Below, piece by piece: positions 1 to 9,311 of a stretch of DNA of 24,523 bases. Position 1 is the stretch's first letter. Every line of letters begins with the position of its first letter. The DNA lies in NCBI GenBank assembly GCA_003667245.1, contig RCNN01000355.1:1-24523 (forward strand), in the 5' to 3' direction. The notes under the pieces are model-generated. The model had not been told where the DNA came from, ran no database searches, and saw only the letters and a program-made list of their open reading frames with translations. The stretch is from Heterostelium multicystogenum. Lineage: Eukaryota > Evosea > Eumycetozoa > Acytosteliales > Acytosteliaceae. Both the position numbers and the translations under genes were made by a program.

Positions 1-894
1 ATCCATTGAACCCTATCGACTTGAGGGTACTGAATCTACTCTACTGTATTATGGCATTTGAAAAAAGTAGGTACTCAATGCATTGAGTCACAGGCCAAAG
101 TGCAAGAGCAGCTACTAACTCGAATATCGGTGAACGTTCACAGAGAGGTGGAATTAAGTTATTTAGCAAATCAACTGACAGAGTTTGATAGGCTGTCAGC
201 TCAACGCTTGGTGTGTGGTTGGCAATTGCTTTAGTTGCAGAAGGATCATGAATCAGCATTTGAAAACATTCAAAAGAGCAATACAGTTGGGATTCCAAAC
301 TCACCTACGCCTATACACTGTGCGGACATGAATACTTCTCCAATGACGACCTGGAGAACGCACAGATTTACTATAGATCTGCTATCAAGATCGATCCACG
401 ACACTACAACTCATGGTATGGACTTGGACAGATTTACTTCCGTCAAGAGAAGTACAGCCTCGCTGAATATCACTTCCGAAAAGCACTCTCTATCAACAGC
501 ACCAGCTCAGTACTCTACTGCTACATTGGAATGACATTGCAGTCCAACAAGCGATATGAGGAGGCACTCGTTGAGCTACAGAAATGCGCTCGACATCTCG
601 CCAAAGAATACTCTCGCCAAATACAAAAAGGCATCGATTCTCTTTGCACTTGAACAGTACCATCTGGCATTGAGTGAACTTGAAGAATTCAAAGAAATAG
701 CACCAAAAGAGATATCGATTTACATACTCATGGGTAAAGTCTACAAGCGACTAGGACAACTGGAAAAAGCACACGACAGCCTCACTATTGCACTTGACAT
801 GGGTCCAGAGAATTCCAACTATATTCGTTCGATTATTGATAAACTATATGTAGAGGACGACAATGACAATCAAGATACATCTGTATTAATTTAA
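1..894 (+). CDS. CDC27: Anaphase-promoting complex subunit 3 (CDC27/APC3), C-terminal TPR part, 5' truncated by the window edge
   Basis: Scaffold TPR subunit of the APC/C, the ubiquitin ligase that drives mitotic exit. The three forward frames together spell a C-terminal CDC27 TPR array: an 'STVLWHLKK' segment near 40-66, 'VELSYL' near 150, 'CGHEYFSNDDLENAQIYYRS' at about 319-380, 'YNSWYGLGQIYFRQEKYSLAE' region at 395-470, and 'SELEEFKEIAPKEISIYILMGKVYK' region at about 670-750, ending at TAA 892-894. These match the human protein repeat by repeat (family knowledge). At least six single-base frame breaks are visible: near 35 (base missing), 205 (extra C), 235 (missing T), 259-261 (extra T), 289-291 (extra G) and 585 (extra T). 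Each flank stays conserved, so sequencing error is likelier than decay. Bases 67-144 are an in-frame stretch absent from human CDC27 and may be an intron. N-terminal TPRs lie outside the window. Confidence 0.9.
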
Positions 895-1046
895 TTTAAA
901 AATTAAATCTTAAAAAACGACCGACTTAGTGGTCAATCAATCAACCAATCAAACTACAATTAACTCTCCTCGGTTTTTCACACACTCTTATTAACTACTA
1001 TATTTAGTCTATCTATCACATATCTAGATATTCGGATATTATTATC

Positions 1047-1852
1047 ATGAATAATAGATTCAATCTAGTCAATGTCTTGAGAAAGTATTGTCAAAATGAG
1101 TTGATCAAGAAATATAGAGAGCTTTCGGATATTGCAGTCACTGTGCTATCAAAAGAGAGGCTTGTAAAGCTTGAAACTGCTTTGCAATCAAGAAATGACA
1201 GAGTTGCAATTGTCTGTGATCGTGTAACGACCACTGGAAATGTTGCTGCCATCATTAGATCATGTGAGGCTATGGAATTCAACATATCCATGTCATCGAT
1301 GACAAGCCTTACTCGCCTTTCAATGACATCTCCAAAGGATCAGAAAAGTGGATCACTGTACATCGTCATACTACTCCATTGGACTGTGTAGACTATCTCA
1401 AACAACAAAACTATCAAGTATGGTCATCTGACTTATCACCTGGTGCTGTCAGATTCGATGAATTAGTTCGAGCAATTCCACCAACATCAACAACAACAAC
1501 AACAACTTTACAAGTATCAACAACTAACAAAGAAGATAATGAAGAAGATTACAATAGAATTGCAATAGTATTTGGAAATGAAAAGAGTGGAGTTACAGAA
1601 GATATGAAAATTCTAAGCGATAAGCGAATATTCTTGCCAATGTATGGTATGGTGCAGTCGTTTAATGTTAGTGTCAGTGTTGGAATGACACTGGCTTATC
1701 TTCAAATGCAAGGTGTATTGGGTGGAAGTTTAAATGAGTTTAACAAAGAAAGACTGCGAGCACTCTGGCTCATTAAATCGATACCAGACCACGAACTATT
1801 CTTTGAAAGATACGGTATTAAATACAATTATCTATCTTTATTCACAAAATAA
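1047..1852 (+). CDS. trmH: TrmH/SpoU-family RNA 2'-O-ribose methyltransferase (probable tRNA Gm18-type)
   Basis: SPOUT-class enzyme using S-adenosylmethionine, expected to methylate the 2'-OH of a tRNA ribose; bacterial TrmH makes Gm18. All three SPOUT motifs are present: motif 1 'GNVAAIIRSCEAMEF' (about 1242-1285), motif 2 'IAIVFGNEKSGVT' (about 1558-1596) and the trefoil-knot motif 3 'LPMYGMVQSFNVSVSVGMTLA' (about 1636-1698). The 'ITVHRHTTPLD' stretch near 1355-1385 matches TrmH. Length is about 270 residues, slightly above bacterial TrmH, because of a Thr-rich linker coded by an ACA-repeat tract at 1486-1506. One frame break (a missing base) lies near 1285-1290, between motif 1 and 'HVIDDKPYSPF'. 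The ATG at 1047 is the first in-frame start; stop TAA is at 1850-1852. It converges on the EAPP gene with a 67-base gap. Cytosolic or mitochondrial location cannot be decided. Confidence 0.88.
1486..1506 (+). repeat. ACA trinucleotide tract coding poly-Thr
   Basis: A short run of ACA codons inside the methyltransferase gene codes consecutive threonines in the linker before SPOUT motif 2. Coding trinucleotide tracts of this kind are common in dictyostelids. Confidence 0.8.
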
Positions 1853-1919
1853 AGTACCTCTTTATTAGCAAACCAAGCTACAATCCAAAGAACTATAACT
1901 CTATAGCTTCTATTTGACT

Positions 1920-2594
1920 CTAGGAGTTCGATGGAAATACATTAAAGAAATGATATACTTCATCTTGATCATACATAGCCAATTGAGTTGTACATATCGC
2001 ACATTGTACAGCATGATAGTACTCAACCGATTTGTTTTTCTTTTGTTTTCGATTGTGAGCTTTGTTTCTGTTGTTTCTGTTGTACAATGTCTTCGGTATT
2101 TTCCTTCTCTCCAGAATAATCGTCATCTTCGTCAGAATAAAATCCATCGTCATTAATAATTTCTTCTTGGCCATCGTCTTCGTCATCTTGATAGGATAGC
2201 CTGCTTGAGAAGTCTATTTTACAATTCTTTACAAATATTGCTCTATACTGATTATCGTACAAGTCATGTTTCTGACAATCTACACAAACCAGAGTGAAAC
2301 AACATGGACAACTTAGGTATGCATCTGATTTAGAATCTTAAGTTAAATCTATTAGTTAGTTATTATTATCAATACCGGTATGTATTTAATAACAATACAT
2401 ACCTTTTGACTTTATTAGATTATTTTCGAAACCCATTCTTCATTTTCGTCATCTTCATTCTCATTGTATAATAATAGATCTTTATCTTCTAGTGATAATT
2501 CATTATTTAACTCTAATTCTAAGTCACTGTTATCTTGATCTACGTCACTATCATCATCATCAACACCATCATACTGTTGTTTGTTATTTGACAT
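1920..2594 (-). CDS. EAPP: E2F-associated phosphoprotein (EAPP) homologue, two exons
   Basis: Homologue of the conserved nuclear protein EAPP, which in animals binds E2F and affects cell-cycle genes. The acidic N-terminus starts at ATG 2594 (MSNNKQQYDGVDDDDSD...). It reaches 'EEWVSK' near 2410, then an intron from about 2402 (GTATGT) to about 2341, with a CTAAC-type branch region. The second exon carries the diagnostic zinc-binding block 'YLSCPCC' plus 'VCVDCQKHDLYDNQYRAIF' (about 2325-2235), an acidic spacer, and the C-terminal 'YHAVQCAIC' and 'YDQDEVYHFFNVFPSNS', ending at TAG 1920-1922. The CxxC pairs and the C-terminus match human EAPP almost position by position (family knowledge). Two indels break the frame, near 2405-2415 and in A-runs at about 2030-2050. 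It is about 100 residues shorter than the human protein, mostly in the acidic N-terminus. Confidence 0.85.
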
Positions 2595-2830
2595 TATAAT
2601 AATGCTATAACTTTACCAAACAAACAGTGACTAATCAATCGATTAGATATCCTGATAATAATATTTATTGTCGTTCAAAATAAAACTAGTTGTTTTTCAT
2701 TTTCAATGAAATTGTAATAATTTTGACAATCAAAAGTCATCTTCATTTTATTGTTTTATAAAAACAAATATAATTAATTACAAAGTCATTTATTAAATCA
2801 CCTAAATATCTATAAATTCAAATAATAGAG
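2595..2830. promoter_or_regulatory. Divergent promoter region between EAPP and RNF113A genes
   Basis: A 236-base AT-rich interval lies between two divergently oriented start codons (2594 minus, 2831 plus). Homopolymeric A/T runs (for example near 2690-2770) are typical of dictyostelid promoters. No specific factor site is identified. Confidence 0.5.
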
Positions 2831-3945
2831 ATGACAGATAATGATACAATGACAGATAGCAATACAAATACAGATAATAAGGAGGATGTTGTTGTCGCTG
2901 AACAACAAAATAACCAACTGTAATATTTAAAAGACAAACGAAAAATAGAAATATTAGAAAGAGAGATATCTCAACTACTATCTTAGAGGATACAACTCCA
3001 ACAGAGCAACCTGAATCATCATCAACAACAGAGAATAATAATAGTAATGAAGATAACGATAGTAATAGTAATAGTAATAGTCGAGGAAATATAAATACAG
3101 AGGAAAATGAAAATAAGAAACAAAAAGTAATTGTAAAACCAATATACAACGAAAACTGAGAAAAAGGTAGACCATTCATATGAAACTTCTGGTACTGCTA
3201 AGCCTGTGATGAGTGAGGCAGATGCTAGCACAACTTTGATAGAGAGTGAAGATACACCTGACTCCAAGAGTAAGGAGCCAACACAGAACAATGATGATGG
3301 AATATATCGTGGAATGAAATCATACAATACCTACATTGAAAAGAAAGATCAAAGTCTTAGTTACAAGGGCGGTGGTGTCAAGGCTGCTCCTATCAAGGTG
3401 ACCACATCCAACTATAAATCATCAGTCAGATTCGATTATCAGCCCGATGTATGTAAGGACTATAAACAAACCGGACAATGTTCTTTTGGAGACACTTGCA
3501 AAATTCCTTCATGACCGTAGTGATTACAAAGCCGGTTGGCAAGTGGAGCGTGAATATGAAGCTGAACAGAGACAAAAACAGAAAAATAAAGAGAGCGACA
3601 AAGAACGTGGCTTTAAAGATTCAGAAGAAGATGAGCTACCATTTGCATGTCTCATCTGTAGGAAACCCTTTGAAAATCCAGTAATGACCAAGTATGTATT
3701 AACAAACAAACTAATTCATTTCAAATTTGACATTGGTATTCATGAATATTAACTAATATCTTTAATTTAGATGTAAACATTTCTTTTGTGAACAATGTGC
3801 ACTTGACCATAATAGAAAGAGTAAAAAATGCTTTATTTGTAAAGAACCAACTAATGGTGCTTTCAGCCAGCCCAAGAAGATAATTGACAAACTCATGGCA
3901 AAGACAAAAATGATGAGTGAATTGAGAGCAAATGAAGTAGAATGA
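2831..3945 (+). CDS. RNF113A: RNF113A/Cwc24 homologue: CCCH zinc finger plus RING spliceosome factor and E3 ligase
   Basis: Spliceosome-associated protein (yeast Cwc24) that in animals is also a RING ubiquitin ligase. From the proposed ATG at 2831: a low-complexity Asp/Asn/Ser N-terminus with a basic '[14 protein letters not shown]' patch, the conserved '[19 protein letters not shown]' segment (about 3292-3350), a CCCH finger starting '[18 protein letters not shown]' and ending in 'LHDRSDY' (about 3445-3530), then a C3HC4 RING starting '[15 protein letters not shown]' and continuing after an intron as '[13 protein letters not shown]' and 'CFICKEP'. The intron is 3692-3770 (GTATGT..TTTAG, CTAATA-like branch). 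Stop TGA is 3943-3945. Frame breaks: an extra A in the AAAA run near 3498-3502, inside the CCCH finger, and at least two in the low-complexity N-terminus (about 2915-2935 and 3140-3155). Order and spacing of both zinc modules match the family exactly. Confidence 0.9.
3692..3770 (+). other. Spliceosomal intron interrupting the RING finger
   Basis: Donor AA|GTATGT and acceptor TTTAG|A join 'TK' to 'CKHFFCEQC', restoring the RING spacing. A branch-like CTAATA lies about 15 bases before the acceptor. The 79-base AT-rich intron is typical for the genome. Confidence 0.85.
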
Positions 3946-4023
3946 TCACAATGATCGATTTGAGCGATTAGTTCTTAATAAAACGATGTGACATTTAGGA
4001 GCAGATTATACCTCAATTTCAAA

Positions 4024-5446
4024 TTATTCATTGAGGTTTTCATGTTTAATGATAGATTTAGATTTCTTTTTAAAGTAGTTGTTAAAGCGTTTGAATTCCT
4101 TAGTTCTGTAGGGATATACGAATGTTTCGTCTGGTATTTCTTTCTGTTTGACTCTTTCTTCCAAGCCTTCTATATATTTATCATAGATTGCTTTGATCTC
4201 TGTTTTCTTTTTCTCAGGATAGCATCTTTCCAAAGCATATTTCAGACGTGTATAAACTTTACTTTTTGGCGAAATAAACAGCCATCCACCTGTCTTACTG
4301 ATTTTAACAGCCCAACCTTCTTTAAATAATACTTGTAAAATTTCTAAATAATAACATTTATATTGAAATGCTTAGTAACGGAATAAATGTTACAATTGAA
4401 TAATTGGATGTAATAATTAACCTACTTTGTTCTGATAATTTGGTTGCTTTCTTGGACAGTCCTGACCTTTTAATGTATTGGCCTTGCAAAATCATAAGTT
4501 CGTCTAACTGTGGCATTGCTTTCTCCATTATATCAGAGATACTGCGTGCATTAAAATTGGTTCATTAATCAATTGTTGTTGAATTCTTAATCATACATGA
4601 AACATACTTTGGAACTTTGTATAGGGCATTTGCTGATTGTATGACATCTTGTATTTCGATCTCTACATTCTTGGTTTGATACTCATTGTTTGAGCAGTAT
4701 CGAGATGATTTGATTTCGTCGTTATAAAATAGATTGTCCAACAGATCCGTCAGAAATGTAGATGACATCATTGAGAGTACCGTGATCATATTTGGTGTTA
4801 ATTCAATCGATTGATTATCATTCTGATGTGATCATAAAGCATGCATTAGTGAGTGGTGTTTGATAGCAGAGACTTGGAAACAGAGTGATAGATATATTAC
4901 AGTTTTAGGATTGATAATTGACCAGAGTGATTGTATGTTCTCTTGTAGATGATTCAGATACTCCTCTGTAAAGTTGTGTGGAAGCACCTTTTCTCCACTG
5001 TATTTATCCTTCTCGTCGATGTTGAAATATGGCCAACGTAAAGGTAATTGAAACAGTTGGTTGTGGATTGCATCCGATTCCTGTACAATAGATTTTCGAA
5101 CTGCATGATCATCCACTGATAGGACAGCATCTTTAGGCTTTGTAGATCTGTGTGTTGAAGACCTTTTGCGTTTAAATCTGCTGACCATTTCACCACCTAA
5201 ATCATCATCGCCGTCCTGCTCTTGATCTAGAGTCCTCTTTTCACTGTGATTGGTAGGTTTAGGGTAAGCAGTTGCATTGTTGGCAGTTGTAGTAGTAGTG
5301 GTCGTCGTCGTAGACGAAGAAGTAGCAGTGTTGAGCGTAGAAGTCTGTTCTGTCTGCGAAGGCTCAAGCTCAAACTCATCCTCTACCTCATCGTAGTTAG
5401 TGAATGTTTCTTCGATCTGCGAGTTTAATGTTTCCCAGAAAGACAT
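4024..5446 (-). CDS. Uncharacterised nuclear-type protein with a histone-fold-like segment, four exons, intact (398 aa)
   Basis: I do not recognise the family. Exons on the minus strand: 5446-4901, 4822-4608, 4541-4426 and 4343-4024 (1197 bases, 398 aa), with introns GTAATA..CAG, GTATGT..CAG and GTAGGT..TAG; all phases fit without a frame break. The N-terminus is acidic with a poly-Thr run near residue 55 and a basic 'RFKRKRSS' patch suggesting a nuclear signal. Exon 2 reads 'LTPNMITVLSMMSSTFLTDL...' then 'VEIEIQDVIQSANAL'. The pattern of a long helix, loop and final helix recalls histone-fold TFIID/SAGA subunits such as TAF10, but it is too weak to assign. The C-terminus has 'EGWAVKISKTGGWLFISPKS' followed by Lys/Glu-rich helices. 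The alternative TTG 12 bases upstream is not needed, since ATG 5446 begins MSFWETLN. A chromatin or transcription role is inference only. Confidence 0.8.
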
Positions 5447-5543
5447 GCTATAAAACAAGTATAAAAATGAGAAAGAAGAATATTATTTCAAGAATGTGTT
5501 CAAACTATTTTTGTTTATTTTTAGTCATAGTATAAACGATAAA

Positions 5544-7204
5544 TCAAGCTGAAAATACTTGTGTGTTTGATTCATGAATTATTCCAGATATATAATGGAT
5601 GTAAACGTTGGCTGTACTGCAATAGTAACCGAGTCTACTGTCTAGCAGTCTAAAATTGATGTATCCTGTGGTCACGTCAACGACTTTGGTCAAGACCAAC
5701 TCTGAAAAGTTGGTATCTTTGGATAGTATGAATGTGCCTTCGAGGAATTCAGTCACTTTGGACTCTAGCATGTTCTTGTAGATGATTGGTATTTTGTAAT
5801 TAAATCCTTTCAATATTCTTTCAAAGTATTTCGATGCTAGTTGAATGGTTTGAACTCCACGGAGCTTGGTCTTGCCTTCCTCATCGAGTGTACCTTCAAA
5901 TTTTGTTAGATTCAGCAGATTTATAAACTTAACGTTGGACAACGAATCATTGATCAACGTATCGCCTGAAAGCGATAGATAGTCAAAGTGGTTTTTGCAA
6001 TCGACTGGGAATCGATAATCACAGCTATCGAGCTTCAGACGCTCGACTGATTGAGGGATTGCATTTCCTTCGATGACACATTGGTGTAGTGTCAAATGAG
6101 TGAGTATTTGTGGTAGTTCATCTTCTTTTTAATATACATCCACCTCCATCTAAATCCATAATCTTTAAATTTGAAAGATTGCTCAACTTTGGTAGCCAAG
6201 ACTTCGGTATTTTTTTAAGCTTATACAGTGACTGAGGCAATTCTACATCGTCATCTAAATCTCCGATTCGATCGATAGCTAGCACCTCTAGGAATGGTGG
6301 TAGTGTTCCTTTCTTAATGATGTGTGGATCTTTGGATTGGCGACCAGTCAATTTGATTAAAGTTGAAGGAAACATACCTGGCACAAGTGAATTGAATTTA
6401 TCCATACTAATTTTAAGATTCAGTAATCCATGAGGTAGGCAACCAGCCTTGAGTGGTACATTGAGAAAATCAAGTTCCAAACTCTTCAAGGTTGAGGGAA
6501 ATGTGCCTGGGTCAATCTCTTTTACTATGTATGAGTCCACCTTAATAGATTCTAATCCTTCAAACAGTATTCCGGGTTTCAAAATACTAGAATGTATACT
6601 GATAGTTTTAATTGCATCTGACAAAGGCTGTCCACTCTTCAGTGGTTGATATCGAATAATTTTAGTCACGTTCGATTGCTTCAAAGCATGACTCAGATCG
6701 TTTAACTCAGTCTCTGAAAGAGGAGAAGGTAGTACTACATAGCCGGTGTTGCTTGGTATTCTGTAGTTTTTAAGTTTATCTAACAAACAGCGGTGAGTCT
6801 AAGTGGTTATGTAGTCATCTTGGAAGTCTTGATATCTTACCTTTGGTACAAAAGTGATCAGCTGCCGATGGATGAATTCTACGTGGCTTATCCAATATCA
6901 AGAGCTTACCATTACGCTTGTTTTGCAATGATGATAAGAAGAGAGATTTGTATGCTTGTAGGTAGAAATAGGGGTAGTCATTATGCTTCCTAATGATATG
7001 AAGCGTATTGAACGTAAAGTATTTATTCCTATTGTCATAGAATCTCTTACAAATCAGAGTGAATACGATACGATCAAGATTATCATCAAACTCATTAAAG
7101 ATCTTTGAAATCAACAACCAAGGAAACGATATGAACTTGCAAGTTTTGTCGTTATCAACGTCCATTACACTTGTATTGCTATGACACTGTTTAACAGTTA
7201 ACAT
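5544..7204 (-). CDS. F-box-like/FNIP-repeat protein, paralogue A
   Basis: Member of the large dictyostelid family that joins an F-box-like N-terminus to FNIP leucine-rich repeats; such proteins are presumed SCF-type adaptors, but substrates are unknown. The N-terminal exon (7204 to about 6841) carries 'FPWLLISKIFNEFDDNLDRI' then 'FTLICKRFYDNRNKYFTFNT', the F-box-like helices. Next comes a very short intron, about 6840-6799 (GTAAG..TTAG). The FNIP part shows units such as 'IDPGTFPSTLKSLEL', 'LKAGCLPHGLLNLKI', 'FNSLVPGMFPSTLIKL' and 'IIKKGTLPPFLEVL', then 'KSWLPKLSNLSNL' and a C-terminal domain shared with the two neighbours. Stop at 5544-5546. An extra A in the AAAAA run near 6128-6132 breaks the frame. 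The intron junction is also out of phase by one base, so a second indel or another donor is needed. ATG 7204 was chosen; an in-frame ATG at 7165 is possible. Confidence 0.82.
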
Positions 7205-7370
7205 TGTTTTATTATTCTCTACAACAGAAAATAGAAGAGCTAAGAAGTCGAAATCTAAAATAATATTATTGAAAAAGATGGATATCTAGAAATTAAGAAA
7301 TAATTTAGATATTTTTCCAACAAATTCCTTGGAAGTTACTTCTTCCTAGGAAGAAGGACTAGTCCACAAA

Positions 7371-9089
7371 TTATTGATTGTGGAAAAATACAAATGGCAA
7401 TACATGAGGCTTAAATACACCTCCTATTAAGTGGTTGGTTGGGTTTGCCAGGAGGAGATAGTCGCCATTGTCCATCTCTCGTAGTTTGGGGCAGAGCGAT
7501 GTAGAATCTGCTTTGATGTAGATCTTCATTGGAACGAGTGTTTTGGTCAGACGTAGCTTAAGGCCGCTTTTCAGGAAAAACTTGCTGTAGTAGAGATTTC
7601 GGATGAATTTGTCAATTTGGATAAAGTCAATATCTGGAATGGATTTCGGCTGGTAGAATGTCAATTCCAGCATAGTGACACCAAGTGGCGGTTTTTTGTG
7701 CACACCTAGTAGAGGCTGATGTGTATATCCTTTGATTTTCAATTTGTTTATCTTTTTAATGTTCGAAAGTGATGGATCGATAATGTATCCGCCGCTCAGT
7801 GTAAGTTTTTCAAGTTCAAGAGTGCATCCTTCAGGGAATGAATATCGACAGTTTTTGCCAAAATGAATACGCTTTACTGACTGTGGAATTACTCCACCAT
7901 CGATCTTGTAGTTATTAAGTATTAAGTTTGATAACGCCATCTGGAATGTCGCCGACTTTCAAGTCCTGGCCAGTATTCAATGTCAGATTTTTCAGATTTG
8001 TCAAATTCCTTATATGTGGAATCCAAGATGAGGGTGCATTTCCTAAAGTCACAAGAGAAGCCGGAAGCTTATTATTGATATCCAGGCTCTGTAGCTCGTT
8101 TGACTTTAAGGTTTCAAGATTGGGAGGAATCGAATTCTTTCTAAAAATCTGGTGAAAGTTTCCATTGATGGTCAATTTTTTCAGTGTCAATGGAAGCGCA
8201 CCTTCCTCAATTGGATGGATAAAGTGGCTCAAAGTAAGCTCTTCCATACCCTCTGGAAAGCATCCTGTGTCAAGAGGGCCTTCGAATTGCACAAGCTCGA
8301 GCTTGAGCAAAACCGGCTGGAAAGCAACCCTTGAACAATGCCGATTGGAATCTGTCTAGTCTCAAGTGTTTAAGTGATTTTGGAAACAGTCCGGGCGTCA
8401 ACTGATTCAAATAAGCTAAATCAAGACTGGTTAGCCCCTCAGGAAAGCAACCTGGCATCGGATTCAAGAAGGTTTCATTACAAGTAATGGACTTTAGATT
8501 TTTCAAGGTAAACTGGCATGCTTACACTAAATTTGGATGGTGGAAGATAGTTGACCACTTGGTTGACTCTAGGCGACTTTGCCAACATCTTGTGGAGATG
8601 ATCGACCGTTATGTCGTCTCTCTCGAGAATATTTAAAGTCACCTTATTACAATTGACAGGGAAGGAGCTATAGCTTGTGAAATCACCTTTTGTGTTTGTG
8701 TTAGTAAGTAGATTGTTATAGGAGCAATCGATAGGGTTGCTATTACTTTGATGGTATATATAATCATTTCTCTTATCTTTGTTGTTGCTGTTGATGTTTA
8801 CTACTTCAAGAGAGCAATCATTCTTTAGTAGCAGTGATGTGAATAGCTGACTTCGATAGGACTTGAGGTAGTAGTTGAGGTATATCTCTCGATTTGAATG
8901 AAGACTAATCTCGTCAGTGTTGAACAAGAAGTATCTAGATCTTTCTCTAAACCACCGCTTACACACCAAACTAAAGCAAATCCTATCAGTATTATCTTTG
9001 ACGAAGCTGATGATCAGCTTCAAAATGATATGCGGAATTGTATTTGCATATCTATTACAGTTAAATCTATCTATATTAGTATCGGTCAT
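7371..9089 (-). CDS. F-box-like/FNIP-repeat protein, paralogue B
   Basis: Same architecture as its neighbours. The F-box-like block 'IPHIILKLIISFVKDNTDRI' plus 'CFSLVCKRWFRERSRYFLFN' follows ATG 9089. An Asn-rich linker follows, then FNIP units such as 'LNPMPGCFPEGLTSLDL', 'LTPGLFPKSLKHLRL', 'LDTGCFPEGMEELTL' and 'IEEGALPLTLKKLTI', the 'SSWIPHIRNLTNLKNLTL' motif, and the C-terminal domain 'LTLSGGYIIDPSLSNIKK' ending at TAA 7371-7373. Three indels split the frame: near 8503 (an A-run), near 8305 (extra T in TTTT) and near 7930. The repeat register continues cleanly across each. No intron is needed, unlike paralogues A and C. The head-to-tail order with A (166 bases between them) points to local duplication. 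Ubiquitin-ligase adaptor function is a family-level guess. Confidence 0.85.
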
Positions 9090-9311
9090 GATTGGTCTGT
9101 TTCTATATGTGTGTATGTGTGTATGTGGGATGTTTGACTTTAATTTGGTCGATTCAAATCAAATCTGATTTATTTATAGATTTATTGGTTCCCCAATTTA
9201 AAATATATTTCGAAATAAAAAAGATTGCACTATTTGGATTCAACTCACATGTGTTACCTTAAGATTTTGATCATCACTAGATGAACAATAAAATATATCT
9301 GACTATATATC
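9090..9311. promoter_or_regulatory. Divergent promoter between FNIP paralogues B and C
   Basis: 222 bases separate the start codons of paralogue B (minus, 9089) and C (plus, 9312). The interval has a GT-rich stretch (9098-9130) and A/T runs, so the pair probably shares a bidirectional control region. No specific binding site is identified. Confidence 0.5.

Noticed and set aside
235..534. 99-codon plus-strand frame overlapping CDC27
   Set aside because: It is an out-of-frame reading of the TPR region created by indels; the conserved TPR sequence lies in another frame.
2802..3327. Minus-strand hydrophobic open frames opposite the RNF113A N-terminus
   Set aside because: They are antisense shadows of Asn/Ser/Asp-rich coding sequence; the plus-strand gene explains the region.
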